DNA of 64,000 nucleotides from Cristatella mucedo. Its lineage: Eukaryota; Bryozoa; Phylactolaemata; Cristatellidae. Where the stretch lies: contig WPIO01000024.1 in NCBI GenBank assembly GCA_009760855.2, positions 5,270,001 to 5,334,000 of the forward strand. The letters are read 5' to 3'. Below the pieces are notes generated by a model. It made no database searches and was not told where the DNA came from. It was given only the letters and a program-made list of their open reading frames with translations. Each line of letters begins with the position of its first letter. Within the stretch, counting starts at the first letter, position 1. Of this stretch, positions 44,280 to 56,640 are shown in pieces. The position numbers and the translations under genes are program-made.

Positions 44280-45340
44280 GCGTTTTAGTTTCTTAGGCAC
44301 CATCTCTTAACCTTGCATTATTTTATAATGACTAAAGGCAGAATACAAGGTTCTATCATCGGAGGAAATATGCTTAAGGTCTTGTTGCTATTTTTGAACA
44401 CACAAAACAGCACTGTGTACATTTTCAAAGAGTTTCCGGCTTTGCAGTTGTGTTGGCAGCTTGCACATAATATTGTTCTGAATTTCATGTTTTCGTAGGG
44501 AAACCGCTTCCAAAAAGTATCAATTTGGAAAGAGGGCTTGTTTACACGAAATATGCAAGCCATTAGTTAGCTTGCAACCGAAAATTTATCAGTTCAGAAA
44601 TTCAACTACAGACGCCATCATTCTTTGCTTTTGCATAGTGGTGCCGACCAATCTTCTAAGCCGTATAAGCGACTTTGGTCTGTGGTGGCTTTGAGTTGGC
44701 ATCGTGCCATCGCATAAGATGACGCACAATAAGAAGCTAAAATCTACTTTCTCACAGCTTTTGCTCAATCAGACTGGAGTGTCCCTTAAATTCCTATGTC
44801 GATATTGCGATGGTAGAGTGACTACCCTAGCCTGTTCAGTGCAACGCTAAATGTAGTCTGCCAATACTGTCTGGGGTCCTAGTGTCCTTGGCTAGCCAAT
44901 AAGAACGCAGCGTTTTTGCAGCTAGGCACCAGCCAAGACGCTAACAATCAGAGCGCTGCGTTCCTGAGCCTCCGAGAAAGGAAGCTCCCGTTACACATCT
45001 GAAATTAAGTTGATTGTTAAACTTTATTGAGTTTGGTTGCATCCATGTTCTCCAAGACGTTTGCTGTTAAGCAAGATGTTTACACTCATTCACACAGCAT
45101 CTGCATATTCTGAAGTTATGACTAACCACTTAACTCGGCTTTCTGTCCAGCAAGTCTACAATGTCTACACTGAATATATAGCCATCTAGGTGTGTTGTGT
45201 CTCTGTTTTAAGACTATTTTTAGTGCTTAAAGTTCAGTTAATCAGTATATGCTTGCTACTGTTTAAATGGCCAGTGTTCAACATTTTAATCCTCAACAGC
45301 TTCAAGCATTGAGCTGCGGTGCATACTGCAGTGACTAAAA
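44280..45340. other. intron, nothing recognised
   Basis: About 1 kb with no element, motif or convincing exon. Open frames at 44313-44563 on both strands are short and unrelated to known families. Confidence 0.5.
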
Positions 45341-45344
45341 TGGT

Positions 45345-45475
45345 AATAATAACAATAGTAAGAATGACCATGCACTTGACAAAGCGCTCAATCCCAATCC
45401 CATCAATCGTAATCCCTCAATCGAACTCAATTTCTTTCTCGGCGCTTTAAATTTACTGCAAAGGGAAAGCTTGGT
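45345..45475 (-). mobile_element. LINE-A 3' tail scrap
   Basis: Reverse complement with catgcacttgacaaagcgc and ctttctcggcgctttaaatt. A short extra block (caatcccaatcccatcaatcg) sits within the conserved end. Sequence 45480-46305 holds nothing recognised. Confidence 0.75.
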
Positions 45476-46305
45476 GTTTCGACCTGTTCCAAACTGCTTG
45501 TCCTGCTGCCGCAAATGGCTGCTTACTACGGATGTTGGCAGCCAGAGAATAGGCGCAGGACATATCTTTTTTGTTTTAATCGAAAATAATCGAGTAGAGA
45601 GCACCTGCGTCTGTTGCATTGGGGTAAAACTGGCGAGCCACAAACACAAATCATGCTGCAGCACCTGCGAGGACATTAACACCCCATGGTGACCTGATAA
45701 TTTCAGCAATTGGCCAGATCAGTATATGTAATCGCATAAAATGGACAGCTATTTTGTGCTGTCACAGTGAACTTGAGGAAGGTGCAGCGTTATTCTGCTT
45801 CAGTACGCTTCAGCTCGAACAAAAAAAAGTAGCCACAAGTTGTGTGCATGATCTACAGCTACCATCGATAACTCGCAAGGTGACGTCGCCCTTCTGAGGC
45901 CAACGTTATTGGTCTTTTGGGGTTCTACCTGAGCACGTTCTTGCAGCACTAGCATGCAGCAGGTGTCTGCTTCGAGTGCAGCACAAAAATTGAAGCTTAA
46001 TAGGTCACAGCCACGTCGCTGCAAATACGACTGCAAATATGACAGGAAGTTGGAAAATCACATGCATTAAATGGGGCATCGGCAAAGCTACTGCGAATGT
46101 ATTGTTGAATACTTGTTACACCCCCACGTTCTTTTCAAGGCACTTGAATTTACTTGCGCCTGGCTTTCTTAATATTCCTCGAGTCAGCCTTGACAGTTCA
46201 TTTTATGTAGGGCGGCTGAGGTGCTGGGAAAGCCGACGCAAGCTAAAGCAAGGTGCTAACTCTGGAAGTGATGCTTAACAGAAGCAGCAGCAGCAGCGAG
46301 CATAC

Positions 46306-46501
46306 CCGAGGAGTATCGATGTGCCCTGGCAGAGGCGGCCTCGTCGTGCTTGACGCAAAGTGCCCAGCCGGACAACCGACGGAAAAGGGGTCTAGACACT
46401 GGGTCACCTTGTACTCCGAGGACTGAGGCAGCCTGCTGACGAGTGCAACGTAGCAGTCCCTACATCCTGCCTCGTTCACCAACGAAGAATTTCCGCTGCA
46501 G
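46306..46501 (-). CDS. EGFR: EGFR exon: start of the extra cysteine-rich block (domain V-like)
   Basis: 196 nt, phase 2 in, phase 0 out. The acceptor is TGTTTTTTCAG and the donor is CGG|GTATGC. GG from the previous exon plus C gives Gly, restoring NCGNGCSGN. The 65 codons contain five cysteines, including GCRDCYVALV, then a proline-rich stretch near the end. In human EGFR the chain would go to the membrane about here. Here it continues through two more exons, as in invertebrate EGFRs with an additional cysteine-rich domain. It stands alone between introns of 11.0 and 15.7 kb. Assignment rests on position, phase and cysteine spacing; sequence similarity to vertebrates is weak in this stretch. 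Confidence 0.82.
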
Positions 46502-47140
46502 CTGAAAAAACACTAGGTAAATAATGGCGAGGATGTCAGCCGTTAGCGTAGCCATCCGTTGCTATGCGAGGCACTGTGAGCAACGGTACCAGTGCACGAC
46601 GGGGATGGAGATCATTTTGGAGACTTGATCGCTTGAGATACGGATCACCTGCATTTCTCAGCGTCAAGACGGGACCACAGCAGAGGGCGATAGCTGAGAC
46701 TTCGGAGATTCATGTGTTGAAAATCACTTACTACAGGTTATGCCAAAAGAATTGAAGAACAAAAACGTACTCAATCGGGACCAGGGAGAAAACAAGGTTT
46801 AACTTGATCACTGGCCTAATGACCTAACCACTCACCAACCGAATATCCATAGGACGTGTTACACATGTCGGCTGCAAACTGGGTTAGCATAATTTCTCCT
46901 TTTAAGTATAGCATTTCATAAAAAACAGAAAACGCAACCAACAAAGTGCGACATTCGAGCCAGGTCCCCGAGATCAGCTAAGAATATACCTGTTCGTGCC
47001 TTCGACGAACGTATCGCCTAGACAATTCAAAATGGGTTACCGGTCCACTTCAGTGACTTTCCATGACCAGTCGCTCAGCACAAGCAAATGCAAACACAAA
47101 CAAACAAACAAGCAAATCAATTTAAACATATATACTATAT
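46502..47140. other. intron, nothing recognised
   Basis: No element or exon seen between the extra cysteine-rich exon and the TA/TG array. Confidence 0.45.
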
Positions 47141-47142
47141 GT

Positions 47143-47148
<6 letters not shown>

Positions 47149-47194
<46 letters not shown>

Positions 47195-47226
47195 CAACTA
47201 TGCACATATATAAATATATATATATG
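47149..47226. repeat. TA and TG microsatellite
   Basis: TA units followed by about nine TG units and more TA units. Confidence 0.95.
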
Positions 47227-47344
47227 TATGAATGATTTTCCTACCCCTATCTATTTCGTAAGTCAAGCCTGAGTGTATATGTACTACCTATTGTCCTGTA
47301 ATGTATTTTCACGTGCAAATCCATGCAGCCAGACAGAATACGTG

Positions 47345-47580
47345 TACGGAGATTCTTGCAGCTCATCCAGAGCCTACGCGGCTTTCGGTAGGCATGCGTT
47401 AGCCACCAGACTTCGTCCCACGCAAGAAGAAGAAAGTGAGAAATAATAGATGCTATACTAATAGATATGCTATAACAATAGAATGCTATAATAATAGATG
47501 GGCAGTTGAGGTAGTGAGTAACGAGGAGGTTTCAGTTCAGGTAGTCTTTAGTAGCCGAGGAATGGAACAGCTACTTTGCT
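47345..47580 (-). mobile_element. LINE-B 3' fragment
   Basis: Reverse complement of the LINE-B 3' end (cagagcctacgcggctttcg; ccaccagacttcgtcccacg) with a local repeat of atgctata/aatagat inserted at 47440-47500, then gtagccgaggaatggaacag. Sequence 47581-48325 after it holds nothing recognised. Confidence 0.78.
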
Positions 47581-48329
47581 TTCCTTAGACAATCTGGAGC
47601 GTACGGAGGCTCACACTGATGCTGCAATTCGTCTACGTATGACGGAGCTAGGCCAGCCGGCTGGTTCGAGAGTAAGGGTAAGAGCTTTGATCCCAGGGCG
47701 TAGCAAGGGCGGGGGAGGAAGCATAGGTTCCCTAACGCCAAGGCCAAGTGGGCGCAAAAAAAAATGAATTTTGCATATATTTCAAAACAAATTTCATGCG
47801 AGAATTACTATCGTGATTTCAAGCAAGTCCTTCTTTCAATGGACTTGGCTATTGCTGGCTGAGCTAGTTAAGCATGTCTACAGACTTCGACCAAGCTGTA
47901 GCTTGACGCTCTGGCGGTGCACACGCGACGACACGGGAACACCGAAAGTGCTTCAACCACCGTTTATTCGGCTTGTTCTAGCAGCGCAAAAATCGCACGG
48001 CCGTTCACACCTCAGTCGTCGTTCTAACAGCCTTTCCTGTCCACTCGCCCCACCCTGCCTGCAAAATGCGTCGCGTCGAGGACGAGACCTGCTTGCTACG
48101 CCACGATAAGGACTAGCCGGCGTGCACCAGCTGAGCTCCGACACACTATTAGACCGCACAAGATGGGCTTAGTGGCTGCGAAATGGCAATATAGCAAACG
48201 TCCTGTCTGGCCACTTGTCAGCTGTCCAAAATAGAATACTGTCCAGAAATGAGAAGACCATTTTTGTAAACTGTGATAACCGCACCTTGAACCAGGCAAA
48301 AGTTCTTGCTGCATGTCAAGATTCCGTTG

Positions 48330-48640
48330 TCATTACCTTTTTTGGAACAATAGACTTATTGTTTTTTCAATCAACTCAGAGGTTGTAAAACTGAAGAAAG
48401 CCTTAGACTTCACTGTCAAACGCGACTCTGCAATAAGGTGGAGTGCAAGAGTCGAAGCTATCAGAGTTGGACTGAACAGCATTGCAGGTCATTTGGAACG
48501 ACTGCACGAGGACGCAGGTGGAGCACTACCAGCAGAGAGTAAAGCCGGCAGTCTCATAGATTGTATTTTGAACAATACATTTTTGGCCGTGTTTCTCCTT
48601 TGGTACAGCACCACTTTAGCTTTTCTGCTCTATTGAGACT
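48330..48640 (+). pseudogene. hAT-like transposase fragment
   Basis: The frame ending at 48636 reads LKKALDFTVKRDSAIRWSARVE followed by AIRVGLNSIAGHLERL. This resembles the TRWSAR block of the RNase H-like fold in hAT transposases and their ZMYM/ZBED-type host relatives. Only about 100 codons; no terminal repeats seen. It passes directly into LINE-B sequence. Assignment is by motif memory only. Confidence 0.5.
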
Positions 48641-48689
48641 TTGGTGCAGCATCTTATGGAAAATCGACAGCGTTCAGATAAGACCAAAT

Positions 48690-50375
48690 TATAAACGAAT
48701 TAACTTCAAAGACTCAACAGCCTCGTATGATCTCTATTCTCTTGAAATTGAGCTATCTGCTTCTTTGGAAAAAGAGGTCGTCCCCAAGTCCTTCAAATCG
48801 GCAGTCATTAGACCCATACTTAGGAAGCCTGAATTAGAAATACAGGTCGTTGCAAACCATCGCCCAGTTTTCCTTCTTCCTTTCTTGTCAAAGATTATTG
48901 GAAAAAATTGTTGCTAAGCAGCTGGTTGAGCATGTTAAAGAGAATTAAATGTCTGGAAAATTTCAGTCAGGCTTCAAAAGGCAGCACTCCATTGAAACTG
49001 CTCTCCTCCGTCTTAAAATTGACATTCTACGCGGTAATGATGACGGGAATGTCACTCTCCAAGCTGTGCTATAACTGCCAGCTGCATTCGACACCATTGA
49101 TCGCGATGATCTACTTGAGCGATTGAGAACAAATATATTTGTCTGGCAGACGAGACACTGGCGTGGTTTAAATAGTACTTGTCTTATCATGTTCAATCCG
49201 TGTCGTGTGGGGGTCAGGTCTCACACACGAGACGGGTAACCTGTGGAGTCCCTCAAGGGTCTGTACTCGATTCCTTCATGTCATCCTTTTAACCTCAACC
49301 ACTGGGAAAAGTGGTTAAGGCCCATGAAATATGGTATTACTTTCATGCTGATGAGACTCAGCTATATTTGTCATTCAAACCGTCGGAATCGCTGCAGCAA
49401 CTGACAAACTTAACGCTTGCTTGTCGACATTCAATCCTGGATGTCGGAAAAATACTAGAAAGTTAATGAGGATAAAAACTAACTGCTGCTCATAAGACAC
49501 CCTAATTGTGGTGCTGGATTAAAAGGAGTTGCTCTTCTAATAGGCGATGCGGTTGTGCGACCATCGCCACACGCTCGAAATTTAGGTGTCGTTTTCAGAG
49601 CTGCCTCAATTTTAAAAGCACCTTTCAGAAGACTGCCATCACGTTGGCTCCCTATCTAATATTAGGACCTGTCTTCTACAGTGGCTTGCTAAAAATGTAA
49701 CTAGCTCCTTAGCTCTGTCTCGGCTTGCTTATTGTAATTCCCTTTTGGCCGGGCTGCCAAAGAAAGCTAACAGGCCACTGCAGCTGACTATGAATATGGT
49801 TGCAAGTCTAGTCTTCAAGTCTCAGAGATTTGAGCACGCGTCTCCTTTGCTAAAAGAGCTAGGATGAATGCCGGTTGAGCAACGGATACAGAGCAAAGTT
49901 CTTAAGCTGACCCACAAGGCCCGTCACGGCTTGGCTCCTTCGTACCTAGCTGAACTGCTGCATCAGTTTCAGCATGTTCGCACCCCCAGGTCCTGTGTGG
50001 ACAATCAATGAGCCTTTTCATTCCTCCACTTAAAGACAGTTGGTGACAAAAGCTTTAGCTCTGCAGGCCCTAGACTATGGAAATCACTTCTACAATTCTC
50101 ATGCAACGACAACTACGCTCCTGCTGCCGACTATTGCTCATCCTTTTCAGCAGTCCTGAGTTGCTACTTCCATGCTGCTCATTACCTCAACTGCTCTCCT
50201 GACTCTGCTATGCTTCCCACTTTCTCTTTGTCGCGTGAGACGAAGTCTGTGGGCTACTGAATGCGTATGGAAAGCCACTTAGGCTGTGATTGTACTATAC
50301 ATAACTCTCCTGTGTAACCCCCATATAGTTTTGTTCGCTTTGTGAAGTTACATACGGATACATTACAGTACATTA
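48690..50375 (+). mobile_element. LINE-B copy: RT to 3' end
   Basis: RT fingers (VVPKSFKSAVIRPILRKPE at about 48780-48835; HRPVFLLPFLSKIIGK), palm (GVPQGS-like at 49240; FHADET in place of FYADDT at about 49340), thumb, C-terminal block and 3' end with ACATT-type repeats to about 50375. Several frameshifts. Confidence 0.88.
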
Positions 50376-50449
50376 GATCAAGACTTCGAGAAGACTTGTG
50401 CCAGAAATCACTACTAGATGCCAAAAGGAGTTGTGTGTGATTTTCCAGG

Positions 50450-50505
50450 AATTAATAATTATAATAATAATAATGCACGCGATAAAGTGCCCTCAGAGTA
50501 GTCAA
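50450..50505 (-). mobile_element. LINE-A tail scrap
   Basis: ttataataataataatgcacg and gataaagtgccctcagag only. Sequence 50510-51650 after it holds nothing recognised. Confidence 0.75.
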
Positions 50506-51654
50506 TCTACCAAGGGTCACAGATACCTGGTGAACTCTCTCACGATGTTGGTCTTAAGACAGAGGAGGCAATTTAAAGAATAGTTAAGGTCAGCACAGAC
50601 TATCCCGTCAATAGATTATAACTAGGTTCTCTCTTTTCATAAGCCATGACGCTAAAGTTGATTTCCTGCTGGAAGTTGAGAAGCATCATAAGAAACTTGA
50701 CCAGACCTAACTTCGCCAGCAATGTCAATATCTTAGAAGCTTTCATTGTTCAGGCGTTGATAGATCAGAGCTGTACAACGAAATACGTAATTGTAAAATA
50801 CTTATCACACTCCACGACTCTGCAATAAGGACACCCTTAGAAGTCGTGTATTTCATGTTTAGTCATGGCGATGAGGAATTTTCTAATTTGCGATTGGCTT
50901 TGCAAGTTCTTCTCGTCATAGTTGCATCAGCTGCCAGTTGTGAACTTTCCTGCCGTTAGAAACCTGAAGATAGTTGTGTCTTAGGTGAGAGCATCGATTG
51001 AGCGAGATCGACTCTCTTACTTGGCCTTGTTCAGCATAGATAAATAAATGCTGGTAAATAATGAATTTGAAACTGTAATAGACTAGTTTGCCACGTTCAA
51101 GGTACGCAAATTAACCCAAGTTTGAGCTATGAAAACTACTGTGTACCTACATAGCAGCACATAGGGTAGGGGGTATAGGTCGCTTAAGCTTAGACAGGTA
51201 TCGGATGCTTTGGCCAGCTCCACAAGAGGCCTTCTTATAGAAACGTTGTGAGATTTAAGTCAATTGTTTAGGACAGTACATAAATTCTGAGCACAAGGTA
51301 ACGTTCACGAAACGTCCCCTGTTAGAAATACAAAGTCTTTTAGCCTAGCCACATATTAGGGGTGACACATGAGTAGCAGATACTTTGGATTGCCATTAAG
51401 CTTTGGGAAATTCACCGACATCCGGGATTGAATGTCTGCAAAGTATTCATTCACTAGTTTACCAGTAGGTACAGTGAAACAAAGTGCTGCCGTAAAGCAC
51501 TATTCGTCAGTCAACGGTCGAGAAAAACATCAGGTTTAATAAAGCAGCTGACAAACAGGACGTGGATTGAACCAACTAAAGACAAAAAGTAAGCCATACA
51601 AAGGTTCAATATATAGTAGTAATAAATGATTAATATTAACTAAGCAAACATCAC

Positions 51655-51855
51655 TTGACTTGCTAACATTCGATCCTGGATGTCGAAAAATGTCTTAGAA
51701 ATAAACGACGATTAAAACTGAACTGCTGCCAATAGAAAACCCCAAGCCTGTAGCAGGATTAGATTGCTTTGCTCTTCTAGGGGATGTCATTGTGCGACTA
51801 TCGCCGTGTGGTCGAAACTTAGGAAGCGTTTTCAACAACTGCTTAAATTTTGAAA
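51655..51855 (+). mobile_element. LINE-B fragment, left of a nested LINE-A
   Basis: cattcgatcctggatgtcg to caactgcttaaattttgaa, the LINE-B region just after the RT palm. It resumes at 54787. Confidence 0.85.
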
Positions 51856-52834
51856 TAATAATATTAATAATAATGCACTTGTTAGAGCGCCCTCAGAGAA
51901 CTCAATCTCTTTCTGGGTGCTTTAAATTTGCTGCACAGGGAAATCCAATTGAATGGTTAGTAATATCATGCTTGATGAACAACATGAATAACATGGTTAG
52001 GGGTGACATGCACAGGATCAGCATGAAAATGTGGTTAGTGGCAAAATAAACGGTGTCAGCACGCATAAGCACATCAAGGACGAATCACATGGACCCACTA
52101 AATGATGACCTAAATAGGCGTGTTTGTAAGTTCCTTTTAAATGTGGTCAGGTCAGGGGGTGTTCTGAAGCAAGTTGGGAGTGAGTTCCAGGTTTTGGGAG
52201 CATACGAACTATATGCACGGTCTCCAAAGATTTTGAGGTTTGTACGAAGTAATGGTAGACTGTTGGATTCCGAAAAGCGAGTGGTACGATGCTGGCCAGG
52301 AGGGGAGTAGATCTGACAGATAGGAGCAAAAGAATGAAGTGACCTAAAAGTGAGCGACAAAACCTTGAAGTCGATCCGTTGCTTGACTGCTAGTCAGTGC
52401 AGGTCGGCGAGGAGTGGTGTGATATGGCAACTGCGACGCTCACGACAGATAAGCCTAGCTGCAGAGATTTGCACCAGCTGCAATCGCCTGATCGCACACG
52501 CCGGTAGGCCAGTAAGCAGTGAGTTGCAGAAGTCGAGACGGGAGGTCACGAATGCATGGACAAACTTAGACGTGGTACCCTTATCTAAATAAGCCCGGAT
52601 TTAAGCGATGTTATGTAGCTGAAAGTAGGTGGATTTGACTGTGGAGCTAATGTAGCCGTCTAACAAGAGGTCACTTTGGAATATAACACCTAGATTTTGA
52701 GCTGATTCAACAGGAGATATGCTGCCAGAGCCAATGTTGTACGTCCGCCTTTCTAAATTCTCAATCACACTGGGTTTACCCATTGCTAGTAAGTTAGTGT
52801 TTTCATCGTTTAGTTTTAGAAAATTAGCTGCCAT

Positions 52835-53872
52835 TCATGTGCGGCTGTCATCAATTCCTGCGGCAAGTGAGTTGAGAGGATTTGAGGTGCTCGAAGGCTG
52901 AGAGGGATCAAAGAAAATATACAATTGAGTGTCATCCGTATGGCGGTGAAAGCCTAGATTGTGCTTGGCAATCACATCAGCAAGAGGGAGAGTATAAACC
53001 ATAAAAGAACTGGACCTAGCACGGAGCCCTGAGGTACCCCATATTTCAGAGGTATGTCTTTGTACATTCACGTCAATGCTCTGGTGTCTCCCACTGAGAT
53101 AGGACCTGAACCATTGCAGAGCAGTTCCAGTGATGCCCAGGCGAGATGAGAGGCGCTTTAGAAGAACTTTGTGATCGACAGAATTAAAAGCTGCCGAAAG
53201 ATTGAGCAAAACAAGCAGAGACACTCTACCTATGTCTGCATTCCTTAGTCGGTCGTTGTATACCCTAAGCAATGCTGACTCTGAGGAGTAATTACCTCTA
53301 AAGTCAGACTGGAACTTACTAGCAAGGTTTGAATTTTTGATATATGAGTTCAGCTGGTCCACCACAACCCGTTCCACTGTCTTTGATAGGAAAGGGAGAA
53401 GGGAGAATGGGCGGTAGTTGCTCAAGTTCTCTTGGTCTAGTGTCGCTTTCTTGAGAAATGGCCTGACTGCAGCTTTTTTGAAAGGTGCTGGGACATGACC
53501 TGAGGCTGATGACATATTAACGATATTAGTTATGCATGGCAGCAGCAGATCAATGCAACGTAGGAGCAGGACAGTGGGAGCAGCGTCCAGAGGACTTGTT
53601 GTCTTATTTGATCGTGATACGAACGTTAAGACTAGATCACTAGTGGCCTGCTTAAATGTAGACATTGAGGTGCAGCCAGGAATCAGAAAACAGCAATCTA
53701 GTGTGGATGTTGTCATCGCAGGGATGGACTCCCTGATCTTATCTATCTTCTGCACAAAGGATCTAGAGAAGCTACCAGCTAGATCATCACAAGGATCGTC
53801 AGGTAAGGAGATAATCTGAGAGGGTATGAGGAGATGGTTGATCGTCGACATTAGCATTTTTGGATTGTGCAT
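52835..53872 (-). pseudogene. LINE-A reverse transcriptase frame, catalytic site damaged
   Basis: 345 codons: linker, RT fingers (LSNYRPFSLLPFLSKTVE), NYSSESALLRVYNDRLR, LLVLLNLSAAFNSVDH. The usual GVPQGSVLGPVLF block is out of frame between two compensating frameshifts (SEIWGTSGLRARSS instead), and the active site reads HTDDTQLY where intact copies have YADDTQLY. It cannot be an active enzyme. Confidence 0.92.
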
Positions 53873-53970
53873 TTGTGATTCAACAATGTTTTTATAGAAG
53901 CTAGACTTGGCCTCTGCTAGGATCTATTGGTACGACCTACAGTAGTCTTCATATGCCTGTCGATGGACAG

Positions 53971-54489
53971 TCAGTCCCGATCTTTGGTATGCTTTTCAAG
54001 CTTGAGCCTAATAGACCTGGCTAGTTTAATGTCTGTGGTAACCCATAGGCCGTCTGGGCGAGGGCGTACAGTACGCTTAGTCAGAGGTGCAAACTCGTCG
54101 AGCGGTTCAGCTAGTGTCGTTTTGTAGCTATCTACCAATGATGACAGATCGGAGGGAGGACTGAGCAGCAGAGGTGAAGCAGATATTCTCGCACGGACGC
54201 CATTGATGCCAAGGGTCTTGAGGTTTCGCAATTCACAGGTGATTTCAAAGGAGGAGGCGGGCACACACTGTAGAATGAACGAGATCTGCATGTGGTCAGA
54301 TAAGCAGGAATTGGTAATAATTGGTGATGAGAAAGTGTAGTTGTATGAGAAAATCTGGTCCAGTATGTGACCCTTGATGTGAGTAGGGCCATGCACGTGA
54401 GCCACAAGAGACAACGAGTCAGTCAATGCACAAACTTCCCTGCTGAAAGCGTCAGGTAAGTTATCAAAGTGAACGTTGAAATCACCCAT
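53971..54489 (-). pseudogene. LINE-A APE-type endonuclease frame
   Basis: 172 codons: MGDFNVHFDNLPDAFSRE, HGPTHIKGHILDQIFSYN, CLSDHMQISF, then the linker with RTVRPRPDGLWVT. The GDFN and SDH catalytic blocks are intact. A further endonuclease frame (54559-54771, AAVIVHSKFSF) lies upstream out of frame. Confidence 0.9.
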
Positions 54490-54786
54490 AACGAGGCAGG
54501 ACCAATTTCTTGCACACAGAATCGAAATGAGATTGGATAAATCTGAGATAAAAGAGGATTAGGTACCTAGTGGGCGATTGACTACTGGCACTATCACTAG
54601 CTTGTTTTCGGATGAGAGCAAGAGAATTGATTCAAACGACTGCTTCAAGGGTACTGCAAATGGCTTGAAGCTGAATTTCGAGTGCACGATAACAGCAGCG
54701 CCACCTCCAGCTTTGATTGATGTATGGTTGTGAAGGAACGAGAAACCAGATTGGGTGAAAGCTTCATACACATGACTGCTAATACA

Positions 54787-55505
54787 GCTAACTATGCCGT
54801 ACGATCCCTATCTAAGATTAAGAAATGTCGTCCACGGTAGCTTGTAAACAATTAAACTAGCTCCTTAGATCTGTCTCGGTTTGATTATTGTAATTCCCCT
54901 TGTGCTGGGATACCGAAAAAAGCGACTAGGCCACTGCAGATGACTATGAACACTGCAAGGCTAATGTGCAAATCCCAGAGGTTTTAACACGTGTCTCCTT
55001 TGCTAAAAGGGCTAGGACTGGGGCTTTGCTAGCTGCCGCTTGATCAACGGATGCAGATTTCTTATGCTGACTCACAAGGCCTGCCACGGCTTGGCGCCTC
55101 CTTACCTAGTTGAGCTGCTGCACCTGTTTCAGCCTCCTTGTAAAGACAGTATGGTCAATAAATTAGCTTTTCCATTCTTTCGATTACAGGCCGTTGGTGG
55201 AGGAAGCTTTAGCTCTGCAGATTCTAAACTGTGGAACTCGCTTCCACGATTCTTATGCAAAGGCGGCTTCTCACCTGCTGCCGACTATGACACATCCTTT
55301 CCAGAGGTCTTGAGCTGCTACTTCCATGCTACTTACTACCTCGATTGCTCCCCTGACTCTGCAATGCTTCTCACTTACTCTTTGTTTCGTGAAAAGAAGT
55401 CTGTTGGCAACCAAATGCCTAGCGATAGCTGCTATTTTTGTGAGTTTGCTAGATCACCCACATAGTATTAGTAGCTATGTAGAGGTACAGATGGAGATAC
55501 AATTC
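54787..55505 (+). mobile_element. LINE-B 3' part, right of the nested LINE-A
   Basis: Continues with cgatccctatctaagatt and the thumb region; frame 55040-55465 carries LTHKACHGLAPPYLVELL and a 3' end with tacagatggagatac. Diverged from other LINE-B copies. Confidence 0.85.
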
Positions 55506-55509
55506 TTAT

Positions 55510-56055
55510 AAATCTTAATGCCAGCGGCTTCTCTCACGACCAGCTGCAGCCTATGTGGCCTAGGCAGGAGAATATTAGGGTAGGTGCACGTGACGTTCAG
55601 CCAATCAGTGGTAATCTGTAGCTCCAAAACTAAATGTGCTGTCCCCAGCCATCCAGATTGGTAATGAAGGTCGGGGCTGTAGGGGGGGGGGGGGGGAGAT
55701 CGCTCACTGTCGGATACGCACGCTGGCTGTAAAGCGAATTCAGCCAACAAATACAGGAGGTTCTGACGGTATGAACCCCAAAGAAAACTGAGTATCTTCA
55801 GCCTGGAAGTGATATTCCGAGAACAGGCCGAATTAGTTGCTCGGCGGTTCAGTATTAATCGAGGTCAGCAAAAGACTGAGGCCCATTTTGGGAATCCTCT
55901 TGTGACTGGTTGCGTGGATGAGACTTAACCCTTAAGTGAAACGGATTTACAATAATAGGGCATTTTGGAATGAAATACCGTCCGTGCCTCGTCTGCCAGT
56001 CCGATCGTTGTTTTCAATCGTATGCGTAGAATTTCGTGATCAAAGAGTCGAAGGG
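55510..56055. other. intron, nothing recognised; short G run
   Basis: Includes a run of 13-14 G at about 55682-55696. No exon or element. Confidence 0.5.
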
Positions 56056-56059
56056 AAAT

Positions 56060-56240
56060 AAGATATTTAGCAGGGACAAGGATTTGAAATTCCCGTTATC
56101 AATTTCGACTACAACGTGAGTGGCTCTACGGAGGTGAGCAGTTTCGGAGGACTGATGTCGCTTGAATCCCGATTGAAAGTTTTATATCCGCGGATTCATT
56201 CTTTAATTGTGCACCAGATGCTTAGCAACCATTTTCCCAA
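56060..56240 (-). mobile_element. old LINE-B-like RT fragment
   Basis: Reverse complement resembles the LINE-B segment following LSKILEK (gaaaatggttgctaagcatc; aatcgggattcaagcgacatc). Highly diverged, no ends. A LINE-B-like scrap on the plus strand at 56500-56545 (ttctgcttgcgatgtgac) may be related. Confidence 0.55.
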
Positions 56241-56552
56241 GAATCTTCGCGGATAAAAAATTGTTGGAAGCAAAGCAACAGTTTTCAATCCAGGCGTCTA
56301 AGTATCGATCTAACGCTAGCAGAGTCCAAGCATTACTGCCCGTTGGACGAAAGCCAATATATAAGATAGCAGAAAAATCGCTTGCCAACTTTGTGGGACA
56401 CCACTACCCGGATAGTTAATGGTTCTAAGGACGAGTGTAAGCTTTTTTCCGTTTCAGAAATTGCCCATCGAAAGTAGTATTTTTTCAGTCGCAACCAGCA
56501 ACATTCCGCGAGAGATTTCCAAGGTTTCTGCTTGCGATGTGACTACCATAAT

Positions 56553-56640
56553 AATATAACAATAATAATAAGACATTTGCTATAGCACCCTTGGCGAACT
56601 CAGTCTCCTTCTAGGCACTCTGCACTAGCCAGACCAACTG
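56553..56640 (-). mobile_element. LINE-A tail scrap
   Basis: ataacaataataataagac, then a diverged conserved end (ctcagtctccttctaggcac). Sequence 56640-57500 after it holds nothing recognised. Confidence 0.68.

Larger units (their letters stand above)
51857..54786 (-). mobile_element. longest LINE-A copy (endonuclease, RT, 3' end), nested in LINE-B
   Basis: 2.93 kb, the most complete LINE-A here: ATT tail at 51857-51872, untranslated end, C-terminal part (52085-52360), thumb, RT, linker and most of the endonuclease up to about 54785. It sits in a plus-strand LINE-B, whose sequence is interrupted between aactgcttaaattttgaa and gcatgac-type sequence after 54786. Confidence 0.93.
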
